From positions 1 to 10,689 of the forward strand of contig DATEXU010000102.1 in NCBI GenBank assembly GCA_035256645.1: 10,689 nt of DNA, in the 5' to 3' direction. Position numbers and translations under genes: made by a program. Below are positions 1 through 5,776 of this stretch, in pieces. Source of the DNA: G026625185 sp035256645 (GTDB lineage Bacteria; Desulfobacterota; WTBG01; JAGOGO01). The notes beneath the pieces were generated by a model. The model was not told the origin of the DNA. It did no database searches and saw only the letters and a program-made list of their open reading frames with translations. Position 1 is the stretch's first letter, and each line of letters opens with the position of its first letter.

Positions 1-482
1 AACTGATCATACCGACAGATGGTAAGCTTTTTGCCAAAGTGTTCAGCTTTTTTCTGTGCCGGGAGAATATTCTTTATGGCCTCAGTTACGCCAGGATATA
101 ATGAGATTTCAACCTGATCGATGGCTTGCCATACGGCGTCACTTGCCTTATGGAGAAGGGAGCCGTTGGTAGTTAAGGTGAAATGATCGCTGATGCCGGT
201 AGCCCGTGCAGCCTGAATAACAGCATCAAGATGCCCATGCAGCAACGGTTCGCCGCCAAGTACTTTAATGAATTTGGGACGGAGATATTTGGCGAGGACA
301 GAAAAGTCCCGGTAGACTGTTGCCGGATCAGCATACCAACTGGGAATCGCGGGTGAGGCGTGATTGCAATTACGGCACGTGATATTGCAATGATCAACAA
401 CTATCAACTCGAGATGCGTCGGTGTTTCGATAAAACCATTAACGATTTTATTTTTTACCATGGTTTTGCCGGTTGTTGTCAT
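1..482 (-). CDS. Radical SAM protein, N-terminal part (runs off left edge)
   Basis: About 160 residues are visible; the C-terminus lies outside the window. Residues 32-39 read CNITCRNC, a CX3CX2C motif that binds the [4Fe-4S] cluster and S-adenosylmethionine, followed by NHASP. The LGGEPLLH stretch near residues 75-82 is the conserved GGE motif that contacts the SAM amino group, and LTTNGS follows on the next strand of the barrel. The family uses reductive SAM cleavage for radical chemistry; the substrate cannot be told from this fragment. The ATG at 482 is preferred because AGAGGT lies six bases upstream; a second in-frame ATG at 461 has no better site. The gene has a long 5' leader (roughly 483-720) with a possible promoter at 727-755. 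No partner gene is visible, so the role (cofactor, peptide or sugar modification) is open. Family call is firm. Confidence 0.88.
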   Translation of the reverse strand, partial: MTTTGKTMVKNKIVNGFIETPTHLELIVVDHCNITCRNCNHASPAIPSWYADPATVYRDFSVLAKYLRPKFIKVLGGEPLLHGHLDAVIQAARATGISDHFTLTTNGSLLHKASDAVWQAIDQVEISLYPGVTEAIKNILPAQKKAEHFGKKLTICRYDQ

Positions 483-532
483 TGAGTGACCTCTGATAAT
501 CGGGTCTTTTTGCTTCAAGAAGAAATCGTCTG

Positions 533-556
533 TCGCAAGTTTCTGTATCCTTGCGA
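533..556 (-). promoter_or_regulatory. Small hairpin in the radical SAM mRNA leader
   Basis: TCGCAAG (533-539) and CTTGCGA (550-556) are perfect 7-base inverted repeats with a 10-base loop, about 50 bases upstream of the radical SAM start codon. There is no adjacent T-tract in the minus direction, so it is not a terminator. It may shape the leader RNA; no known riboswitch class is recognised. Confidence 0.25.
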
Positions 557-603
557 AGGTACGAGGCAAAGAGAGTTTTTGTATATTTGACGAGATTGCT
601 AAG

Positions 604-702
604 TTATATTGTTTTCCGTCTGTCGGCAAATGAAAATAATACAAGAATCAGATGAATAACTTTAATTAAAGCCTTGTTCATCAACATATAATGCGGAGAC
701 AT
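604..702 (-). CDS. Possible 32-residue leader ORF upstream of the radical SAM gene
   Basis: ATG at 702 is preceded by AGAGG seven bases upstream and reads 32 codons to a TAA at 604-606. The peptide begins MSPHYMLMNK, has a hydrophobic middle (IHLILVLFSF) and a basic end (ADRRKTI). It would be the first ORF on a transcript from the promoter-like site at 727-755, about 120 bases ahead of the radical SAM gene. It could be a leader peptide, a tiny membrane peptide or chance. No homology is recognised and short ORFs of this size arise randomly, so confidence is low. Confidence 0.22.
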   Translation of the reverse strand: MSPHYMLMNKALIKVIHLILVLFSFADRRKTI

Positions 703-726
703 CCCGATTCCTCTGTAAAAAAATTA

Positions 727-755
727 ACGATAACCTTTAAGAGGGAAAAAGTCAA
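727..755 (-). promoter_or_regulatory. Sigma70-like promoter, probably for the radical SAM gene
   Basis: Read on the minus strand, TTGACT (755-750) and TATCGT (732-727) are separated by exactly 17 bases, giving 5/6 and 4/6 matches to consensus. Transcription would start near 720 and run through the leader to the radical SAM start at 482. A related block with TTGACT and the same 17-base spacing is found at 3053-3081. Confidence 0.4.
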
Positions 756-780
756 CCAAAAGGCACTATCCTGGAAAATA

Positions 781-810
781 AAAACCCCACATTTCTGCTG
801 GGGTTTTTTT
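781..810. terminator. Bidirectional rho-independent terminator
   Basis: AAAACCCCA (781-789) pairs with TGGGGTTTT (799-807) around a nine-base loop. T residues continue to 810 on the plus strand, and the A-run on the left gives a T-run on the minus strand. It lies upstream of the radical SAM promoter and would insulate that unit from the region to its right. Confidence 0.6.
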
Positions 811-863
811 CTGAGGAACTTGTAGAAAGGAAAAGTGACTTGGTACGAAATGACTCTGAGAAA

Positions 864-903
864 GAAAAAAATTATGGCCGGTCAAAAAACTTGCCCGGCC
901 ATA
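864..903 (-). terminator. Strong minus-strand rho-independent terminator
   Basis: TATGGCCGG (873-881) and CCGGCCATA (895-903) form a perfect nine-base stem with a 13-base loop. In the minus direction the stem is followed by AATTTTTTTCTTTC, a good T-tract. No minus-strand gene is evident immediately upstream (904-1259), so it either stops read-through from the right or ends an unrecognised RNA. Confidence 0.5.
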
Positions 904-1259
904 GAATGAGGAGGAGAAGGAATTGAGGATTACCCTCACAATAAGCCTCTACCAATAAAATAAAAATAAGGTGAATTATTTATTTTTAACAATAAAACAC
1001 CGTATTTTGATTCTGCGATCCTTTGTGGAGTCCCTGGACAACCAAACTTAGAATCAATCAAATTCGAGGAAAAGGGGAGGGGCTGCTTTTCCTTAAAATC
1101 CTTCCTTTCATCACGGCGTTCGGTGGATTCCCGAGCCCGAAAAGTCCGCTATACAGGCATTCCCGATAAAAAATACTGTTTTTACCCCATTTAACGCCAA
1201 GGATTTTAAAATTATAATTATATAAAAACCATAGAACAAAACGAAAGGAGATCATAGAC
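904..1259. other. Intergenic stretch without a supported gene
   Basis: The first 100 bases are A/T-rich and resemble part of 3140-3200 (see findings). From about 1080 to 1170 the sequence has a different character, with GATTCCCGAG and CATTCCCGAT about 30 bases apart. A minus-strand ORF can be read here, but its low-complexity reading (FGLGNPPNAV) is typical of intergenic repeats translated by chance. The last 50 bases are very A/T-rich, with TATAAT at 1213-1218 that could be the -10 box of the small gene starting at 1260; the matching -35 is poor. Confidence 0.4.
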
Positions 1260-1421
1260 ATGAAGAAAGAAAAATTTGAATGCGCTGCCTGTGGTGTGGC
1301 GTACGATCACGAAACATCGGTAAATGAGTGCCGGGTCTGTCACCGGGCATACTGCGATGAGTGCATAGATGAAGAAGGTCTGTGTGTTCCTTGCGGAGAA
1401 AAAGAAAAGCAAAGTAAATGA
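1260..1421 (+). CDS. 53-residue cysteine-rich zinc-finger protein (FYVE/RING-like spacing)
   Basis: This is the only supported plus-strand gene. A strong ribosome site (AAGGAGAT) lies eight bases before the ATG, and the ORF ends in TGA after 53 residues. It has eight cysteines in four CxxC pairs: C8/C11, C24/C27, C32/C35 and C42/C45. Intervals of 12, 4 and 6 residues match the first three pairs of a FYVE-type cross-brace finger (CX2C-X12-CX2C-X4-CX2C), but with a much shorter final loop, and the core reads CRVCHRAYCDEC. It would bind two zinc ions, most likely to hold a protein partner. No signal peptide or membrane segment is present, and the tail is charged (EKEKQSK). It is flanked by repeats and a terminator-like hairpin. 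The exact family is not recognised; a zinc-ribbon pair is the alternative. Confidence 0.72.
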   Translation: MKKEKFECAACGVAYDHETSVNECRVCHRAYCDECIDEEGLCVPCGEKEKQSK

Positions 1422-1509
1422 ATTGCTGATGTCGGTAGCCCAAAAACAAGGCAAGGACGCAACATTGTTTATGGTGATTCGTATAAGACGCCAAATATTA
1501 CTTTAGTGT

Positions 1510-1543
1510 CAGTGTTAGACATCAGTGTTAGTATCAGTGATAG
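1510..1543. repeat. Three tandem CAGTGWTAG repeats
   Basis: CAGTGTTAG at 1510-1518, CAGTGTTAG at 1523-1531 and CAGTGATAG at 1535-1543 recur every 12-13 bases. The last unit is also the left arm of the hairpin at 1536-1567. Spacing near one helical turn could suit a DNA-binding protein, but no partner is known. Confidence 0.5.
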
Positions 1544-1571
1544 AAGGGAAATTTTTCTACTATCACTTTTA
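1536..1571 (+). terminator. Possible terminator of the zinc-finger gene
   Basis: AGTGATAG (1536-1543) and CTATCACT (1560-1567) form a perfect eight-base stem with a 16-base loop, followed by TTTA. It lies about 115 bases after the stop codon of the small plus-strand gene. The stem is A/T-rich and the T-tract short, so it would be a weak terminator. Confidence 0.35.
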
Positions 1572-1651
1572 TCGTTCAGTTCCCAAATAGTTCTAATGGG
1601 GTCGGGGTTGTAATTAACCTCTCAAATAAAATTCGTTATTGTGTGTTCCCC

Positions 1652-1751
1652 CCTCAACAAAAAAAGGCTATCACCTTTCTACCTACCAATTGGGCCTTAT
1701 CATCTCAAATAATCACGCATTCTCCTCCGCGCATCAGAGAGCCTTTTTTTT
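1652..1751 (-). terminator. Terminator-like repeat, copy 1 (downstream of dodecin)
   Basis: AAAAAAAGGCT (1659-1669) and AGCCTTTTTTT (1740-1750) are a perfect 11-base inverted repeat whose loop includes a nested GGGCCTTAT. In the minus direction it ends in a long T-tract, and it sits just after the dodecin stop. The inner part (1652-1706) shares TATCACCTTT and GGCCTTAT with copies at 2910-2966 and 4208-4270; this copy is the most diverged. Confidence 0.55.
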
Positions 1752-1781
1752 GATCCAGGAATTGATTTAGTTCTCTAAAAC

Positions 1782-2000
1782 CTATTTCTCCCCGTGATAC
1801 CTAAACGAAAGATTCATTCTTGCCCGGTATTTACTGACTTTTCCATCTTCAACTACTATATCCAGCTTTACAACCTCAGCAATCCTTAGGTCTTGAAGAG
1901 ATTTACCAGCGGTTTCCACAGCAATTTTAGCGGCTTCTTCCCAGGAAGTTTTGCTTGTCCCGACTATCTCTACAATTTGGTATGTGCTATTAGCCGTCAT
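1782..2000 (-). CDS. Dodecin, flavin-binding storage protein
   Basis: The 72-residue product is close to full dodecin length and carries the family pattern from YQIVEIVGTS through TSWEEAA (conserved Trp at residue 20), DLRIAEVVKLDI and a final YRARMNLSF strand. Dodecins form hollow 12-subunit shells that bind flavin pairs between symmetry-related tryptophans, and are thought to store FMN or its precursors and quench their photochemistry in the cytoplasm. The start at 2000 is chosen because GGAGGAA lies six bases ahead; an in-frame ATG five codons upstream (2015) has no ribosome site. A flavin buffer fits a genome with several FMN proteins nearby, though it is transcribed alone, with its own promoter (2066-2094) and terminator. 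Confidence 0.93.
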   Translation of the reverse strand: MTANSTYQIVEIVGTSKTSWEEAAKIAVETAGKSLQDLRIAEVVKLDIVVEDGKVSKYRARMNLSFRYHGEK

Positions 2001-2062
2001 AATTGGTTCCTCCATTTCTAATGAATTTAATTAAAAACCATCCCAAATCTTAGACCAGTCGC

Positions 2063-2788
2063 CTAATTATATGCGGCGGCAAAATCTATGACACACATAC
2101 ATTTATGGATTCGATGCCGCCCAACTGCGACACCAACGAACTTGAAGGTGCTGTCAAGGAGGTTTCTTCTGTGCCCCCGTGACGATACTCCATCGTCAAT
2201 GAGTAATGAAGTCACTATTCTTCTGGCCTCTTTATTACCGTAGGCGATATTCTCTCCAGAAGAAATGTGGCACTTGCCATATCGGTTAAGCCTGCTTTTC
2301 ATCGTCGAACCATCGCTCCCCGTGTGCCCGGTTGCCCCGGTTCTTTCCTGGTCTTTGGCATGGTCACGCGCGGCAAGCGTGAGCCCTTTCTTTGGGGACA
2401 ATGGCAGCAGCGGCTTATACGCTTGAAGTTCTTTGACGCATTCGTCAAGCGCGCGACGGCCTTCCACAGTTGAAATGGCAATCTCCCCAGGAAACTGCAA
2501 TAGTTTGTTGTGATAGTAGGCTCGCATTGGTATCAGGTATTTGCGCGCGTATTCAGATGGGTCAGCTCGCACCAAGTTTATTTCCATAATTACTTGCCGT
2601 TCAATCTCCGTTAGATACTCGGCATGCGCGATAGTATCATCAATGCCCTGCAGGCGTGACCATTGGTAATCGCCACTGTTTTTTGATTCTTGGTTAGAGC
2701 TGCTGAGGTCTGGGCGTGCGCTGTTGATGGTTGCGCAGGAGACCCACACCGCGGAAGCTAACAAAAGACCAAAAAACTTGGTATGCAT
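2063..2788 (-). CDS. CAP/SCP-domain exported protein (probable lipoprotein)
   Basis: The 241-residue product starts with MHTKFFGLLLASAVWVSC, a signal peptide ending in a cysteine (C18); Trp at -3 makes it an atypical lipobox, so plain secretion is possible. After a Ser/Asn-rich linker the CAP domain spans about 60-241: EINLVRADP helix, LTLAARDHAKDQ, GHTGSDGS (H155), GENIAYG (E179) and GHRRNLLDSTFKFVGVAVG (H206). These His/Glu residues line the conserved cavity of the SCP/PR-1 fold (bacterial YkwD-like). Bacterial members act in the envelope; the activity is unsettled. The reading frame stays open upstream to 2908, but 2788 is preferred because AGGTGG lies six bases before the ATG and the signal peptide begins there. 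The stop codon overlaps the dodecin promoter. Confidence 0.88.
   Translation of the reverse strand: MHTKFFGLLLASAVWVSCATINSARPDLSSSNQESKNSGDYQWSRLQGIDDTIAHAEYLTEIERQVIMEINLVRADPSEYARKYLIPMRAYYHNKLLQFPGEIAISTVEGRRALDECVKELQAYKPLLPLSPKKGLTLAARDHAKDQERTGATGHTGSDGSTMKSRLNRYGKCHISSGENIAYGNKEARRIVTSLLIDDGVSSRGHRRNLLDSTFKFVGVAVGRHRIHKCMCVIDFAAAYN
2066..2094 (-). promoter_or_regulatory. Promoter for dodecin inside the end of the CAP gene
   Basis: On the minus strand a perfect TATAAT (2071-2066) lies 17 bases after GTGTCA (2094-2089, 4/6 match). The -10 box overlaps the last codons of the upstream CAP-domain gene. Transcription would begin near 2059, giving a leader of about 60 bases before the dodecin start. 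Confidence 0.42.
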
Positions 2789-2909
2789 TGCCTGCCACCT
2801 AAAATGAATTATATGCGCTGAGAGCCATGTAACCCTGTTGATACCGTTTCTATATAGCACCCCTGATCCTTTACAACACATCGACCGGACTCGCACGTCT
2901 TTGCCCACT

Positions 2910-2966
2910 CCTCAAAACAAAAAAGACCGATCACCTTTTTTATTCAGCAATCCGGCCTTATTTTAT
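2910..2966 (-). terminator. Terminator-like repeat, copy 2
   Basis: Read on the minus strand, AAGGCCG pairs with CGGTCTT (one G-U pair) and is followed by TTTTGTTTTG. The loop is highly conserved: 30 bases from ATCACC to GGCCTT are identical to copy 3 at 4208-4270. It lies 300 bases past the TPR gene and about 120 bases before the CAP start, so it would end transcripts coming from the right, including any from the promoter-like site at 3053-3081. Confidence 0.55.
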
Positions 2967-3249
2967 TCTCATCACTCATGGAAGTCCCTTCTTCAGTAAC
3001 ACCCATTTTTTGTACCGCGATTATTGGTTTCTGGGTTTTGATAATTTCTTTTCTTTTAACCCGTGTGAGGAAAAAAGTCAATAATAATGAAATATTCTGG
3101 GAATAAAAAACACGGCATTTCTACAGGAGGTGCGGGAAAATAGAGGATGTTTATCCTCTGTGTGAAACTTACCAACCTTTAATATTTTTTGTAAATAAAA
3201 GGGCCTTAAATCGAGACCCCTTTACATTAATTGTGCGGATAAGAGATAG
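2967..3249. other. Intergenic region with a promoter-like site and a palindrome
   Basis: No gene is supported. The minus strand carries TTGACT (3081-3076) and TAAAAG (3058-3053) 17 bases apart, a fair promoter pointing toward the CAP gene. AGAGGAT (3142-3148) and ATCCTCT (3153-3159) form a perfect palindrome with a four-base loop. The block resembles 741-1000 near the radical SAM gene: both share GAGG plus an A-run plus AGTCAA, then AATAAAAA and CATTTCT. Confidence 0.4.
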
Positions 3250-3290
3250 AAAAAAAAGAGTGCCGGGTAGCAATTGGACTCCCTGTTACC
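3250..3290 (-). terminator. Terminator after the OB/TPR gene
   Basis: On the minus strand GGGAGTCC can pair with GGCACTC (one bulged base), followed by eight T residues at 3257-3250. It overlaps the last codons of the gene ending at 3286, so the hairpin begins at the stop codon. Confidence 0.4.
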
Positions 3291-3999
3291 ATTTTATTTT
3301 TTTACTTCTCAAAATGTCCTGTGCCTCTTTATCGCCTGATTTTGCCGCTGCTTTCCAATCCTCAATTGCCCGCTGGCGGTTACCAAGTTCGTTGTAAGTT
3401 TTTCCCCGACACCGATAGGCTTCCGCAAACTTAGGGTCCAGTTCGATCGCTCGGTCAAAATCCTTGATTGCCTGCTGGTAGTCACCAAGTCCGTGGTAGG
3501 TATTTCCCAGTTTGAAATAACCCACTGCAGCCTCTTGTATTTTTTTCAATTGACCTTTTAAGGCACACTCTTTTAAAAGAATGTTGCCCTCTTCGTCTTT
3601 GCCATCGCACCTACCGATGACGGTGACCTGTACACCACTGCCTATCTGGACGAGAGCCGTATCATCCCCCTTTTTGAAGAAACACTGAATTTTGAAAATC
3701 ATAGCCCTTGTTTCGAGGGCTACATAAACAGTATCACCAATGTCCTTACCAACATTGGCGACAATTCCCGTGACAGCGAGCGATTTGTCTTTGTACCGCG
3801 TATCTGCAGCAATCTGATTGTTTTGATATTCAGCCATAAGTTCGTCGGCAGCTATCCTGATCGGCCTTTCTGCCGCTCGCGAGCCAGCACCCAGAATCAA
3901 AAATTCTAAAGCTATAAGCAGAGCAAAGATGGCCCCAACCTTCAAGCTTATTTTATGCCTTGTCGCCTTATCACGGTCCAGGTAACGAATCATTTGCAA
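3286..3999 (-). CDS. Membrane-anchored OB-fold plus TPR protein
   Basis: The 237-residue product has a positively charged N-terminus and one hydrophobic segment (about 19-38), either an uncleaved anchor or a signal peptide ending at SRAA. Residues 48-150 look like the tRNA_anti-like OB-fold domain: ADELMAEYQNN, then SLAVTGIVANVGKD and VQVTVIGRCDG, a pattern seen in small exported proteins of unknown ligand. Residues 155-225 hold two TPR units (YFKLGNTYHGLGDYQQAI and AYRCRGKTYNELGNRQRAI), which mediate protein contacts. The role is probably as an envelope scaffold; no enzyme motif is seen. A TTG start at 3999 is preferred because GGAG lies seven bases upstream; the ATG at 3993 would have a 13-base spacing. 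It appears monocistronic. Confidence 0.78.
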   Translation of the reverse strand: MQMIRYLDRDKATRHKISLKVGAIFALLIALEFLILGAGSRAAERPIRIAADELMAEYQNNQIAADTRYKDKSLAVTGIVANVGKDIGDTVYVALETRAMIFKIQCFFKKGDDTALVQIGSGVQVTVIGRCDGKDEEGNILLKECALKGQLKKIQEAAVGYFKLGNTYHGLGDYQQAIKDFDRAIELDPKFAEAYRCRGKTYNELGNRQRAIEDWKAAAKSGDKEAQDILRSKKIKW

Positions 4000-4069
4000 T
4001 AATTTTCTCCACTGTATTATCTAACCACTCGTCGTCTTCATATTCTTCTAAGACAGGAACGTAGTTCGT
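3971..4069 (-). pseudogene. Possible gene remnant overlapping the start of the OB/TPR gene
   Basis: In a different minus frame from the TPR gene, 32 codons without a start read TNYVPVLEEYEDDEWLDN and continue TVEKIIANDS, ending in TGA at 3971. The acidic, well-mixed composition looks like the end of a real protein. The frame is closed upstream by a TAA inside the inverted-repeat arm at 4068-4082, as if that element had inserted into and cut off an older gene. Chance cannot be excluded. Confidence 0.22.
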
Positions 4070-4130
4070 TTACCCCGGTAGAAAGGTCCCGCTTGCCATA
4101 TTGGATATCAAATAATCTAACGGGGTTTAC
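4068..4130. repeat. Short GTTTACCCCG-type inverted-repeat element
   Basis: The 15-base arms at 4068-4082 (GTTTACCCCGGTAGA) and 4116-4130 (TCTAACGGGGTTTAC) match at 13 of 15 positions as inverted repeats around a 33-base centre. The arms match those of the larger element at 10132-10250. A solo arm, CCCTGTTAGAAAT, sits at 4341-4353. The features fit a small non-autonomous mobile or dispersed palindromic element. Confidence 0.6.
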
Positions 4131-4207
4131 TTTGTTTTTCCCAATGATTATAATCAATAAAAGCTATTTTTCCTCATTCGATAGTGCTTTTAAGAAAGAT
4201 CGTTTTC

Positions 4208-4270
4208 CTCAGGCCAAACAAAAAAGGCCTATCACCTTTTTTATTCAGCAATCCGGCCTTTTTATCTCAG
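4208..4270 (-). terminator. Terminator-like repeat, copy 3
   Basis: AAAAAGGCC (4221-4229) and GGCCTTTTT (4254-4262) form a perfect nine-base stem; in the minus direction it ends in a T-run. It is the best-formed of three copies and shares a 30-base identical core with copy 2. It is the first clear terminator after the FprA gene, about 290 bases downstream, so it may close the large gene cluster. Confidence 0.62.
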
Positions 4271-4556
4271 GAAATCATAGAGCCGCTCTTCTTCCGTTAT
4301 CTCTTTGAGTTTTTATTATTAACATTTCGCGATCGAGAAGCCCTGTTAGAAATTATTCAACCCGGTCAGCCGTGAAGTTTTGATGCAGATGCATCCTTAC
4401 TCCGTCTTGTTTCAGAGGCTTACCGAATTAGCAGGACTTACCTTTTTTGCTGTTCATACTTCTCTTATTGAAACATTCCCTCACTAAATCACAGCAGAGT
4501 TTATAAAAAAATATGTTCATAGTCTGTGTTTAAAACTTTATAACCGCCTCAACGAG
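4271..4556. other. Intergenic stretch, no gene seen
   Basis: The region follows the FprA stop codon on the minus strand. It holds one solo repeat arm (4341-4353) and a partial palindrome, GATGCAGATGCATC, near 4382. No ORF with a ribosome site and no clear RNA gene was found on either strand. It is probably the untranslated end of the cluster transcript. Confidence 0.4.
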
Positions 4557-5735
4557 TTAAAGTGCTCCTCCGATTTTTTTCCCTAACTGAAAGCAGGCCT
4601 TTACATCTTCTGAATCGGGAACATAACTGACTTTCAAGCCCGGGTCAACGATTTTGAGATTCATTTCCTCAAGTTCCTTAATTATTAATTTTACTGCTTC
4701 CCCGCTCCATCCGTAAGAACCAAAGGCGGCAGCAATTTTGTTTTTTGGCCGGAGTCCTTTTAAATAGGTTAAAAAGTCACTTACGGTGGGGTAAAGACCG
4801 TTATTGATCGTGGGGGAACCAATAATAATAGCTCCGGCGTCAAGGATCTCGGTGATGATATCACTGCGGTGAAATGCCCGCAGGTGCATGGACTTGGTCT
4901 CAACCCCTGCTTCCCCCAGGCCTTCAACGATAGTTTCCGCCATTTTACGCGTGCTTTGCCACATGGTGTCATAGATGACCAGTGCTTTTCTCTTTGGTTT
5001 TTGAGTGCTCCACTCAACGTAAGCGTTAATGATTTTACCGGGGTCTTTTCGCCAGATAATGCCATGATCAGGGCAGATGATGTCAATAACCAATCCCAGA
5101 GAGGTTATTTTTTCTACCAGTTTGAGAATTAAATCAGAATAGAGAAGAAGGATATTAGCGAAATATTTCCGGGCATAGTGCATAATCGCTTCTCCGATCT
5201 GGTCATCAAATCGCTCCAAGCCGGCATAATGTTGCCCAAAGGCATCACTGGAAAAAAGAATTTTCTCTTCCTTGGCGTACGTCACCATGCTGTCCGGCCA
5301 GTGGAGCATTTTGGTTTCCAGGAAGGCCAGCGTTCTTTTGCCCACCTTGAGTTCTCCGCCATTTTCTATTGGCTGATAGTTGAGACCCGGAGAAAAATGT
5401 CGAAGAAGATTTTTATGGCCCATTTTGGAACAATAAACGGGTTTATTTTCACCAATTTTATGCATCACCCTCGGAAGCCCGCCGGAGTGGTCCATTTCCG
5501 TATGGTTGCTGATAACACAATCAATCTTTTTCGGGTCAACGATTTGACTGATCCCGTCAATAAGGTCATCGGCAAATTCCTTTTTTACGGTGTCAACCAA
5601 GGTGATTTTTTCATCCAAAATCAGATAAGCATTATACGTTGTCCCCTGTTCGGTAGCATAACCGTGGAAGTCCCGAATATTCCAGTCAATTGCGGGTAAA
5701 CAGTAAATCCCTTCTGTTATCTTTACGGGTTTCAT
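4557..5735 (-). CDS. fprA: A-type flavodiiron protein (O2/NO reductase)
   Basis: The 392-residue product has the two-domain layout of class A flavodiiron proteins. Residues 1-245 are a metallo-beta-lactamase-like domain with every diiron ligand present: H78, E80, D82 and H83 in HTEMDHSGG, then H145, D164 and H224 (CPDHG). Residues 250-392 are a flavodoxin domain with FMN phosphate loop DTMWQSTRKMA and a GSPT loop. Such enzymes reduce O2 to water or NO to N2O in the cytoplasm, taking electrons from rubredoxin. Rubredoxin is not fused here but is encoded two genes upstream. The ATG at 5735 has AAGGAG six bases before it, and the gap to the kinase gene is 41 bases. It is the last gene of the cluster. 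No defect is seen. Confidence 0.95.
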   Translation of the reverse strand: MKPVKITEGIYCLPAIDWNIRDFHGYATEQGTTYNAYLILDEKITLVDTVKKEFADDLIDGISQIVDPKKIDCVISNHTEMDHSGGLPRVMHKIGENKPVYCSKMGHKNLLRHFSPGLNYQPIENGGELKVGKRTLAFLETKMLHWPDSMVTYAKEEKILFSSDAFGQHYAGLERFDDQIGEAIMHYARKYFANILLLYSDLILKLVEKITSLGLVIDIICPDHGIIWRKDPGKIINAYVEWSTQKPKRKALVIYDTMWQSTRKMAETIVEGLGEAGVETKSMHLRAFHRSDIITEILDAGAIIIGSPTINNGLYPTVSDFLTYLKGLRPKNKIAAAFGSYGWSGEAVKLIIKELEEMNLKIVDPGLKVSYVPDSEDVKACFQLGKKIGGAL

Positions 5736-5776
5736 CAGTTTCTCCTTGAGGTTTAATAAAGATTATATTAAATCCA

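Noticed and set aside
1058..1261. Minus-strand 67-codon ORF upstream of the small zinc-finger gene
   Set aside because: Repeat-like reading (FGLGNPPNAV), no ribosome site, and it covers the A/T-rich promoter region of the plus-strand gene; more likely an intergenic repeat read by chance.
1218..1494. Two minus-strand ORFs opposite the zinc-finger gene
   Set aside because: They are antisense to a gene with a strong ribosome site and patterned cysteines; no domain or start signal supports them.
2267..2481. ORFs on both strands inside the CAP gene
   Set aside because: Shadows of the CAP-domain coding sequence, whose motifs are unambiguous.
4093..4375. Plus-strand ORFs of 63-71 codons
   Set aside because: They run through terminator repeat copy 3 and an inverted-repeat arm, and have no ribosome site.
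4271..4556. Short minus ORF starting ATGCATCTGCATC
   Set aside because: Only 13 codons with the ribosome-like site too close to the ATG; no support.
5178..5699. Plus-strand 173-codon ORF opposite fprA
   Set aside because: Antisense shadow; the minus frame carries every flavodiiron ligand.
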